A stretch of DNA of 11,600 nt from Candidatus Zixiibacteriota bacterium (GTDB taxonomy: Bacteria > Zixibacteria > MSB-5A5 > JAABVY01). The DNA lies in the NCBI GenBank assembly GCA_011777135.1, contig JAABVY010000043.1, forward strand, positions 4,563-16,162, read 5' to 3'. The translations under genes were made by a program, and so were the position numbers. This document shows, one piece after another, positions 6,179-11,600 of this stretch (its first letter is position 1; every line of letters starts with the position of its first letter). The notes beneath the pieces are model-generated. The model had not been told where the DNA came from, made no database searches, and saw nothing but the letters and a program-made list of their open reading frames with translations.

Positions 6179-8272
6179 TTAGCAATCCGGCGCGCTGTCA
6201 CCATCAATATCGCAGGGGACATTGCCGCCTACAAAGATGAAATTGATGATCCAGACTGCATCGCTGACATTCACCAGGGAATCGCAATTTGTATCACCTG
6301 CTTCGTAGGGAGAGGGCGCTTGCCCGCCAATGAACACGAAATTGATGATCTGAACAGCATCACTCACATTAACCGCATTATCACCATTGACATTACCGCA
6401 GAAATCACACATATCGCCCACGCCGTTGCCGTTGGAGTCGGTTTGATCAGGGTTAGGGACACCCGGACAATTGTCGAGAGGACAGGTATTAGCCGCAAAT
6501 CCGGGGTTCCCATATCCATCACCATCGGTGTCGGTACATTCATCGCAGGCGTCGCCGATAGCATCGCCATCCGCATCGAGCTGTTCAGCATTAGAATCAT
6601 CGGGACAATTATCGCAGACATTACCGATACCGTCAGAGTCAGTGTCCTCCTGGCCGGGATTGTTATCAGCCGGACAGTTGTCATCCCCGGCACAGTAACC
6701 ATCAGAGTCGTCGTCGTTTAATGGGTCCTCAGGGCAGACATCACATATATCCCCGATACCATCGGAATCCAGATCCTCCTGTGCTGGATTATCATCGTTG
6801 GGGCAATTATCGCAGGCATCGCCATAGATATCGCCGTCACTGTTTGTCTGCGAGGAATTAGGGGCATTGGGGCAGTTGTCAACATAGAATGTTATCCCAT
6901 CGCTGTCACTGTCAACTGCGGCCAGGTCCTTATATACTATCTCGGTGTCTTCTGCTTTTGCTGTGGTATATTGATAGGCGATATGCTCACCGCCGTCACC
7001 TATGTCGGCGCTGCGGTATTCATCCGTCACTATTTCCGCCGGATTTGAGACCTGCTCCGGAGCCGACCAGGTTGCTCCGCCGTCATTGGTACGGCGGGCA
7101 TAGAGAATGTTATTTTGGATGTATGAGCAGACATAAGTCATGCCGGAGACATGCTCGAGATCGGGATAGTTCTCGGAATCAGCGCTTCCGGCAATAATGC
7201 TGATATTATTAAGGCTGTCCACATCGCCGGTATTAGTGTACCAGCAGACAATATCAAAGTCGTTTGGAAGAGTGTCATGATAAACCGCGGCAACCAATAG
7301 AACCTGATTATTATCAGCGGCCATGACCGGGTATCGGATGTGCATATCGGTATCGATGAAGCTCTTTATAACGCCATCTGTTGGGATGTTCCAGTCAGCA
7401 TAAAAATCCTGTCTGGCCAGAAGCTGATACTGATCGTCATCAGAATTGTAACGGTCATAAACGGCGTAGGTCTTTCCGGTAACATGATCGATTGTAGCAG
7501 AGGTAGTTTTGCAGTTATTGTATTCATTGCCATAAAAACTGAGATATCCTGATCCGGTGAAATCATCCCAACCATAAATGACAGGTACATCGATAAGGTC
7601 ATCCGGAATGAAATCACGGCTGATAACAGATGATATCAGGCCCCAGTTCCATGATTGCTGGCCGTCATCCGATCCAATATCGGCCATACGCATATCGCGC
7701 CATCCGAGGGGATAGGTTCCTGCGAAACCGATATCCCAAGTAACAGGTTCCATTGGATCGGGAATATTTATCAAAAGGAATACTCCCCCGGCGTAAAAGG
7801 TCGCAGGCGGCACAAATGTGCCAAAGAAATGGCTGTCATGTCCCCAGTATTCTATCGAGGGATATATCCCACCGGTTAATTCGGCCCAGCAGCAGATTGT
7901 CCAGTTCAGTCCGTCATCCTCGGAGCCGTTGATATATATCAGGCTCAAGGGCGAGACGCCGTCATAGCCTTCATACAGCCTCACGAGCGTATCATTTCCA
8001 GCATCTCCAAGAGCCGGATGCTTATAATAAAGGATATCTTCGACTCCTCTTTGAGTCTGATTTTCGAGAGCCAGCTCAGAAATAAAATCTGTATATGATA
8101 TCCATTCAATCCCTGATTCCATTTTTATAGTCTCGGGCAAAGAAGTGATATCTGAGTCAATTATATTCGATTTATTATAACCCTTAATGGTATCAGCCTT
8201 GCCTGTGACTGATACTAATGCCATAAAAATTATGACTATTACAAAGACCCCAATTTTGTTTGCTGATTTCAT
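6179..8272 (-). CDS. Exported sialidase-like (Asp-box) protein with thrombospondin type 3 repeats and C-terminal dockerin
   Basis: The protein has 697 residues from the ATG at 8270-8272, preceded by GGGGAGGAG at 7 nt. A TTG 18 nt upstream in frame overlaps that Shine-Dalgarno and is rejected. The signal peptide is MKSANKIGVFVIVIIFMALV..., cleaved around residue 24-26. Residues about 30-450 are beta-rich with two Asp-boxes of the S/T-x-D-x-G-x-x-W type (SEDDGLNW 117-124; TNDGGATW 395-402). This suggests a BNR/sialidase-type beta-propeller, but the catalytic Arg triad and Tyr of true sialidases were not identified, so hydrolase activity is not claimed. Residues 454-624 hold thrombospondin type 3 repeats, and 625-697 the shared dockerin pair ending PCDIDGDSAPDC. 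Position 1 of the first dockerin loop is Asn. The acidic, Cys-rich second half should bind much calcium. It is probably a secreted or surface protein. Confidence 0.9.
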   Translation of the reverse strand: MKSANKIGVFVIVIIFMALVSVTGKADTIKGYNKSNIIDSDITSLPETIKMESGIEWISYTDFISELALENQTQRGVEDILYYKHPALGDAGNDTLVRLYEGYDGVSPLSLIYINGSEDDGLNWTICCWAELTGGIYPSIEYWGHDSHFFGTFVPPATFYAGGVFLLINIPDPMEPVTWDIGFAGTYPLGWRDMRMADIGSDDGQQSWNWGLISSVISRDFIPDDLIDVPVIYGWDDFTGSGYLSFYGNEYNNCKTTSATIDHVTGKTYAVYDRYNSDDDQYQLLARQDFYADWNIPTDGVIKSFIDTDMHIRYPVMAADNNQVLLVAAVYHDTLPNDFDIVCWYTNTGDVDSLNNISIIAGSADSENYPDLEHVSGMTYVCSYIQNNILYARRTNDGGATWSAPEQVSNPAEIVTDEYRSADIGDGGEHIAYQYTTAKAEDTEIVYKDLAAVDSDSDGITFYVDNCPNAPNSSQTNSDGDIYGDACDNCPNDDNPAQEDLDSDGIGDICDVCPEDPLNDDDSDGYCAGDDNCPADNNPGQEDTDSDGIGNVCDNCPDDSNAEQLDADGDAIGDACDECTDTDGDGYGNPGFAANTCPLDNCPGVPNPDQTDSNGNGVGDMCDFCGNVNGDNAVNVSDAVQIINFVFIGGQAPSPYEAGDTNCDSLVNVSDAVWIINFIFVGGNVPCDIDGDSAPDC
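6401..6913 (-). repeat. Thrombospondin type 3 calcium-binding repeats (protein-level)
   Basis: Residues 454-624 of the sialidase-like protein are a run of Asp-rich repeats with the pattern DxDxDGxGDxCDNCPxxxNxxQ, for example DLDSDGIGDICDVCP and DADGDAIGDACDEC. One unit is longer and of the DTDGDGYGNPG type. Unit lengths vary and the DNA copies have diverged, so this is an old protein repeat, not a recent DNA expansion. Such repeats form a calcium-stabilised, disulfide-linked rod, here a spacer between the propeller and the dockerin. Confidence 0.85.
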
Positions 8273-8398
8273 CTTAAATCTCCTCCCCAAAATTTAATCG
8301 TCGGTAAATGATTCACCCTGTCTTCTCATGCCGCAGATTTATGGCACCGAAGAATTAGACAGGATTTTAAAGCTCTTTGAAACTGCGAAGATACAAAA

Positions 8399-8427
8399 AA
8401 TATAGAAAACCAACTCAGTTTTGTCAA
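8399..8427 (-). promoter_or_regulatory. sigma70-like promoter for the sialidase-like gene
   Basis: On the minus strand TTGACA (8422-8427), a 17-bp spacer and TATATT (8399-8404) form the best promoter match of the cluster. The leader would be about 120 nt. A second TTGACA lies 34 bp upstream at 8456-8461 without a convincing -10 box. It sits in the 288-bp divergent region shared with the plus-strand beta-barrel gene, for which I see no equally clear promoter. Confidence 0.6.
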
Positions 8428-8560
8428 TGAAGATAAGCTCCGGCTTATAAATATTTGTCAAACATCTGCGTGCATGATAAATGCAGGGTAAAAGAAGGAA
8501 CCATTTTGATAAATTCAGGTTTTTACTCACAATAATATTTTAGCGGAAAGGTATTGATTA

Positions 8561-9493
8561 ATGACTCGAATATCCTGTGTAAGCAAACTGAAAAGCATCG
8601 CGATATTGAGTACAATCCTGTTATTAATTCCTGCAGGTCTTTTTGGACAGGGCCCTTCGAAAACGAGTTTTGAATTCAGCTATGATTATTTTCCATATCA
8701 GAAACTGAGTGAGGCGGAGCAGGGGACTTTTTATGAGGATCTTGAGATCCGGGTTCAAAAGTTTAATTTTGAAATCTCGCATCCCCTTGTATTCAGCCGG
8801 GGCAGAACGATTTTAATCAATAATTTCGGTTATCAGCGGCTTGAGATTGATTATATGAACTGGGATGAAGTCGAAGGCAGGGATGAGCCGAGGGTAGATG
8901 ATTTGCATGCTCTAAGCTACACACTGTTCGTACGGAGGGTTATTGACAATACCTGGTCAATGGCATTTCTATTTAATCCGGGGATCGCCTCAGATTTCAA
9001 GGGCGCCCTGATGCTGGAGGATTTCAGTCTGCAGTTTGGTGCGATTTTTTCAAAGCAATTCAGCAGCAAGTTTGCTCTGGGATTCGGAGCCATATATTCA
9101 ACACAGTTTGGTCATCCAATTCCGCTGCCGGCCTTGTCATTTCAATGGAATAACGGTTCGAATTTGAGAGCGAATGTCATTATTCCGGTTAATATGGAGT
9201 TCTGGTATGATGCATCTGAGCGTATCGATTTGGGTGTTCTAATGAAGATTGACGGTAACGAATTTCATGCGGATCCCGAAATCTACGGGTATGATAATCC
9301 TAATTTCAGGTTTGCTGATGCAATGATAGGGCCTGCCGCTGAGATGAGAATGCTTCCATGGATGAAAGTAAATCTCTACGGAGGTTACACTTACCTCAGG
9401 TACTTTGAGTTTTACAACAATTATTATGAGATAGCGGGTTATGATCCAAATAACAGTTTGTTTTTCAGAGCAGGTTTGACTTTTGAGAGGTAA
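8561..9493 (+). CDS. Probable outer-membrane beta-barrel protein (DUF6268-like)
   Basis: The protein has 310 residues. The ATG is preceded by GGAAAGGT with 8 nt spacing. A signal peptide (residues 1-29, basic start, hydrophobic core, LFG before Gln30) is followed by alternating polar/hydrophobic strands rich in aromatic residues. Examples are TSFEFSYDYFPY, INNFGYQRLEIDYMNW, ALSYTLFVRRV, LQFGAIFSKQF, FALGFGAIYSTQF and VNLYGGYTYLRYFEFY. The last strand is SLFFRAGLTFER. This is the look of an outer-membrane barrel, and the segment MAFLFNPGIASDF with its surroundings recalls DUF6268; that family name is tentative. Substrate and function are unknown. It is transcribed away from the dockerin cluster and is followed, 90 bp on, by a strong terminator, so it appears to be a single-gene unit. 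Confidence 0.85.
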   Translation: MTRISCVSKLKSIAILSTILLLIPAGLFGQGPSKTSFEFSYDYFPYQKLSEAEQGTFYEDLEIRVQKFNFEISHPLVFSRGRTILINNFGYQRLEIDYMNWDEVEGRDEPRVDDLHALSYTLFVRRVIDNTWSMAFLFNPGIASDFKGALMLEDFSLQFGAIFSKQFSSKFALGFGAIYSTQFGHPIPLPALSFQWNNGSNLRANVIIPVNMEFWYDASERIDLGVLMKIDGNEFHADPEIYGYDNPNFRFADAMIGPAAEMRMLPWMKVNLYGGYTYLRYFEFYNNYYEIAGYDPNNSLFFRAGLTFER

Positions 9494-9545
9494 TTTTAGG
9501 TAAGTTTTTATCTTTTTTTAGGATTTCTTTTTTGAAATTGATGCG

Positions 9546-9632
9546 TATAATCTACCGAAGACGTAAATAGAAGAATTACAAATTGGGCCGCCACTACATC
9601 GTTGGATCAACATCATTGAGGCGGCCCTTTTT
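9546..9632 (+). ncRNA. Possible short transcript: TATAAT box followed by a GC-rich terminator
   Basis: A perfect TATAAT (9546-9551) with a weak -35 candidate (TTTCTT, 16 bp upstream) lies between the barrel gene and its terminator. Initiation about 7 bp downstream would give an RNA of roughly 75 nt ending at the T-run at 9628-9632. No ORF or Shine-Dalgarno lies in it. The sequence only permits this; the terminator may simply serve the upstream gene. Confidence 0.2.
9585..9632 (+). terminator. Rho-independent terminator after the beta-barrel gene
   Basis: GGGCCGCC (9585-9592) pairs perfectly with GGCGGCCC (9620-9627), followed by TTTTT. The 27-nt loop contains a small inner hairpin, GTTG-GAT-CAAC (9601-9611). 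The T-run is on the plus strand only, so it ends rightward transcription. Confidence 0.8.
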
Positions 9633-9681
9633 GTTCATTTAAAGTGCCTTCCGCATCGATTACTCATAGAACATTATTTAC

Positions 9682-9710
9682 TTGCCAGAGAGCGCCAATT
9701 CTAATAACAT
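9682..9710 (+). promoter_or_regulatory. Probable promoter for the YihY/BrkB gene
   Basis: TTGCCA (9682-9687), a 17-bp spacer and TAACAT (9705-9710). A transcript from here would start about 9717 and include the AAGGGAG ribosome binding site at 9732-9738. An alternative -10 TATTAT lies at 9722-9727. Confidence 0.4.
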
Positions 9711-9797
9711 AAACAGCAGCGTATTATAACAAAGGGAGTTAAGATTAACATCAGAGAAGAATGGGAACGGTTTAAAGGCCACTTTCGACCCATACGG

Positions 9798-10691
9798 ATG
9801 AAAGAATTCTGGGGCCATTACGGCCTTGGATTGATAGAACGGATAGGCAAGAACCATGTCTTTCTGGAGGCCAGCGGGCTGGCATTTTCGATCGTCGTTT
9901 GCATAGTACCGTTTGTCCTGATTATCTTCGCTGTATTGGGCTTTGTTCTTGAAAGTCCCACCATAAGAATGGAGATCAACGAATTCATAGATCGACTGAT
10001 TCCGTATTCAGACGCCGCCGACACTGTCAAAGAAGTTGTATTTGAGCGGGCGCAAGAATTCAAGGTAAACAAAAACGTCGCTGGTATACTTGGCATTCTG
10101 GGACTCTTGTGGGCTTCGAGCAGGCTTTTTAGCAGCATGCGCACGATCTTGAACGTTTCATACAAGAACCGTCTGGTGGGCTCGATATTCGGTGATGTGG
10201 TCGCTAAAATGAGGGACCTGGCTATGGTCCTCTTGGTGCTTTTTTATTTCCTTCTGGCGACTACTATTATACCAGGTCTGGCTGCGCTCGAGAAATTAAC
10301 CGAGAATTCAACCATACTTCAATTTTTGCATATTGAATTTGTGGGGGATCTCATTGTACAGGCCGCCTCATTCATTATTATAACATTTGCGTTTTTCGTC
10401 ATATATTATTTTGTGCCTCAGGCCAAACTGCCGTTGAAAGTAATAATCGTCAGCGCCTTATGGGGTGCATTGTTCTGGGGCGTAGCAGAATATATGTTCA
10501 GGCTGTATATAAATAATTTTATGAGCTTGAAGCGGATTTACGGTGCTTACGTCTTTATCATCGTCACAGTATTTTGGATTTACTACACATCGGTAGTTCT
10601 TATAGTGGGAGCGGAGATCGGCCAGTTATACCGGGAGAGGTCAAGAAAAAAAGAAAAAGAGGCCGAAAAAGAACAGCAGTCAGAAGCTTAA
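9798..10691 (+). CDS. YihY/virulence factor BrkB family inner-membrane protein
   Basis: The protein has 297 residues, typical for the family. It has six predicted membrane segments at about 28-50, 93-107, 141-162, 186-206, 214-234 and 248-272. Family landmarks are the N-terminal amphipathic start, SGLAFSIVVCIVPFVLIIFAVLG (20-48 region, small and hydrophobic residues), LLWASSRLFSSMRTILN (103-119), FVPQAKLPLK and the closing IYGAYVFIIVTVFWIYYTS...GAEIGQLY. The family was once called RNase BN, but that activity belongs to a different protein; its true role, possibly transport or envelope-related, is unsettled. The C-terminus is a very charged tail (RERSRKKEKEAEKE). The ATG at 9798 has no Shine-Dalgarno. 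A good one (AAGGGAG, 9732-9738) sits 5 nt before an in-frame ATT at 9744, so the real start may be 18 codons further upstream. Confidence 0.92.
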   Translation: MKEFWGHYGLGLIERIGKNHVFLEASGLAFSIVVCIVPFVLIIFAVLGFVLESPTIRMEINEFIDRLIPYSDAADTVKEVVFERAQEFKVNKNVAGILGILGLLWASSRLFSSMRTILNVSYKNRLVGSIFGDVVAKMRDLAMVLLVLFYFLLATTIIPGLAALEKLTENSTILQFLHIEFVGDLIVQAASFIIITFAFFVIYYFVPQAKLPLKVIIVSALWGALFWGVAEYMFRLYINNFMSLKRIYGAYVFIIVTVFWIYYTSVVLIVGAEIGQLYRERSRKKEKEAEKEQQSEA

Positions 10692-10707
10692 TATCTTCAA
10701 AAAAACC

Positions 10708-10736
10708 TTGCTTAAGTATATAACACTTAATAGATT
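10708..10736 (+). promoter_or_regulatory. Weak promoter candidate for the DUF378 gene
   Basis: TTGCTT (10708-10713), 17 bp, TAGATT (10731-10736). A perfect TTGACA at 10746-10751 has no -10 box at a suitable distance. No terminator separates this gene from the YihY gene 101 bp upstream, so co-transcription is equally possible. Confidence 0.25.
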
Positions 10737-10792
10737 CATGGCAACTTGACAGAAATAACTGTTAATCAAAACCGGGGTCACAAGGAGGAGCC

Positions 10793-11020
10793 ATGAAAGC
10801 GCTCGATGTAATCTTCTGGCTTTTACTCGTTGTTGGCGGACTTAACTGGGGACTGGTTGGAATATTCGAATTCAACCTGGTCTCCTGGATTTTTGGCGAA
10901 TTGTCCGTCATAAGCCGCATAGTGTATATCGTAGTTGCAGTTGCTGCGCTCTACAACCTGTTTCTGTGGAAATCGATCCATGTGCGATGGGGAAGAGGGC
11001 CGGCTCCGGCAACAGCTTAA
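10793..11020 (+). CDS. DUF378 family small membrane protein
   Basis: The protein has 75 residues; the ATG is preceded by AAGGAGG, an almost ideal Shine-Dalgarno. Two membrane helices are seen (about 5-24 and 38-57), with the family signature VVGGLNWGLVGIFEFNLV at 13-30 and a second-helix end YNLFLWK. Length and architecture fit DUF378 (YuzA-like) proteins, whose function is unknown. A short basic tail with Gly/Pro/Ala follows the second helix. The gene lies 101 bp after the YihY gene, so the two may form a small membrane-protein unit ended by the terminator at 11119. Confidence 0.9.
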   Translation: MKALDVIFWLLLVVGGLNWGLVGIFEFNLVSWIFGELSVISRIVYIVVAVAALYNLFLWKSIHVRWGRGPAPATA

Positions 11021-11118
11021 ACAGCATGAAAGACATCCGGGCGCTCGGCTGATTTTAGGGACAGCATAGAATCGACATTTACGTCGGGTGCGCATGCATC
11101 GGCTTCAAAAACATGAAT

Positions 11119-11150
11119 GGCCGGCAGATTTTTGCCGGCCTTTCTTCTTT
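11119..11150 (+). terminator. Rho-independent terminator after the DUF378 gene
   Basis: GGCCGGCA (11119-11126) pairs perfectly with TGCCGGCC (11133-11140) across a 6-nt loop, followed by TTTCTTCTTT. It lies 98 bp past the stop of the DUF378 gene and insulates the next gene. The 11021-11118 stretch before it shows no gene. Confidence 0.8.
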
Positions 11151-11248
11151 GATCGTCATGAAAAGTGTTGCATTAGTTTTACGATTACAGTTTATTGTCG
11201 CCAATATAGTATCTTAATAGGATCGTATTGTTACCAAAAGGTGGTTAT

Positions 11249-11600
11249 ATGCCGGATACAAAGCAAACAGAAAGTCCGATCAAGGTTGGAATCAGCGCAT
11301 GTCTTCTGGGGCAATTGGTTCGCTATGATTCGGGACACAAACGAGATCGTTATTCTACCGATGTGCTCTCCAATTACTTTGAATTCGTTTCAGTCTGTCC
11401 CGAGGTTGAGGTAGGCATGGGTGTGCCGCGAGAAGCGGTCAGGCTGGTGGGCACAGCCGAGAATACCCGGATGGTTGGCAGTAGGACCGGCAAGGACTGG
11501 ACTGAGAAGGTGGTGGCGTTCAATGCCAAACGCGCCAGAGAACTGGAGAAGGAGAATCTGAGCGGCTTTATTTTAAAGAAAGATTCTCCGAGTTGCGGTA
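11249..11600 (+). CDS. DUF523/TudS-type iron-sulfur protein, N-terminal 117 residues (partial)
   Basis: The gene starts at an ATG with AGGTGG 4 nt upstream and is cut by the right edge. The visible part carries the DUF523 signature: KVGISACLLGQLVRYDSGHK (12-31), FVSVCPEVEVGMGVPRE (46-62), RLVG (65-68) and LKKDSPSCG (109-117). Cys18, Cys50 and Cys116 match the three cysteines that hold the [4Fe-4S] cluster in thiouracil desulfurase TudS, a characterised member of this family that removes sulfur from thiolated uracil. Whether this protein has that activity is not known. Many homologues carry a C-terminal DUF1722 (YbgA) domain; whether this one does lies outside the window. The gene is cytoplasmic, with no signal peptide, and is unrelated to the exported cluster. 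Confidence 0.9.
   Translation, partial: MPDTKQTESPIKVGISACLLGQLVRYDSGHKRDRYSTDVLSNYFEFVSVCPEVEVGMGVPREAVRLVGTAENTRMVGSRTGKDWTEKVVAFNAKRARELEKENLSGFILKKDSPSCG

Noticed and set aside
691..6400. The dockerin-coding DNA as a mobile or recently duplicated DNA repeat
   Set aside because: The four copies differ at many bases, mostly silent or conservative, and have no flanking repeats; the likeness is at protein level.
6155..6721. A 188-codon open frame on the plus strand opposite the dockerin and thrombospondin repeats
   Set aside because: It is the antisense of Asp-rich codons (GAT/GAC read as ATC/GTC), which gives an artificial Ile/Val-rich protein without stops. It has no Shine-Dalgarno and no family resemblance, and the minus-strand frame is clearly the real gene.
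8273..8290. A longer start (TTG at 8290) for the sialidase-like gene
   Set aside because: The TTG overlaps the Shine-Dalgarno that serves the ATG at 8272.
8339..8530. A 63-codon minus-strand frame in the divergent intergenic region
   Set aside because: It runs through the promoter of the sialidase-like gene, lacks a ribosome binding site and has no recognisable protein features.
11088..11414. A 108-codon plus-strand frame overlapping the terminator and the TudS-family gene
   Set aside because: It crosses a strong terminator hairpin and overlaps a well-supported gene in another frame; its sequence resembles nothing known.
1..11600. CRISPR arrays, tRNA or rRNA genes, insertion sequences, phage genes or attachment sites
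   Set aside because: No regularly spaced direct repeats, cloverleaf-like sequence, transposase or integrase motifs were seen on either strand.

Overview
The window is a stretch of bacterial chromosome dominated by a secreted-protein locus. It looks like an uncultivated member of the Fibrobacterota-Chlorobiota-Bacteroidota superphylum or a neighbouring candidate phylum (Zixibacteria-like). That placement is an inference. It rests on large exported proteins ending in paired dockerin-type repeats, a CDIPLG..PDEC-type linker, thrombospondin type 3 repeats, and an outer-membrane barrel protein that implies a Gram-negative envelope. No rRNA or other phylogenetic marker is present.

Left part (1-8272), all on the minus strand: five consecutive genes for exported proteins. 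Reading from the right these are a sialidase-like Asp-box protein with thrombospondin type 3 repeats (6179-8272), a parallel beta-helix/von Willebrand A fusion (4125-6071), a PQQ-type sugar dehydrogenase (2456-3964), a protein with two cohesin-like beta-sandwich domains (688-2229), and the N-terminus of a fifth exported protein that runs off the left edge (1-508). The four complete proteins have unrelated front ends but end in the same dockerin pair, which aligns without gaps from its first Cys up to the fourth Cys region. Four of the five genes have their own sigma70-like promoter (TTGACA or TTGACT, 16-17 bp spacer, TATATT-like -10). One strong terminator separates two of them. They therefore look like separately transcribed members of one exoproteome cluster rather than an operon.

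Middle (8273-9797): a 288-bp divergent intergenic region, then a plus-strand gene for a probable outer-membrane beta-barrel protein (8561-9493), then a 304-bp gap. The gap holds a T-rich stretch, a perfect TATAAT box, a strong GC-rich terminator and a promoter for the next gene.

Right part (9798-11600), plus strand: a YihY/BrkB-family inner-membrane protein, a small two-helix DUF378 membrane protein with its own ribosome binding site, a strong terminator, and the N-terminal 117 residues of a DUF523/TudS-type iron-sulfur protein cut by the right edge. These are ordinary housekeeping or accessory genes unrelated to the exoproteome cluster.

The most interesting element is the shared C-terminal module. 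It probably gives four different extracellular proteins the same calcium-dependent fate (surface attachment, assembly or sorting). One of them carries both cohesin-like and dockerin-like domains, so it is a natural candidate partner. No mobile element, CRISPR array, tRNA or rRNA was seen.
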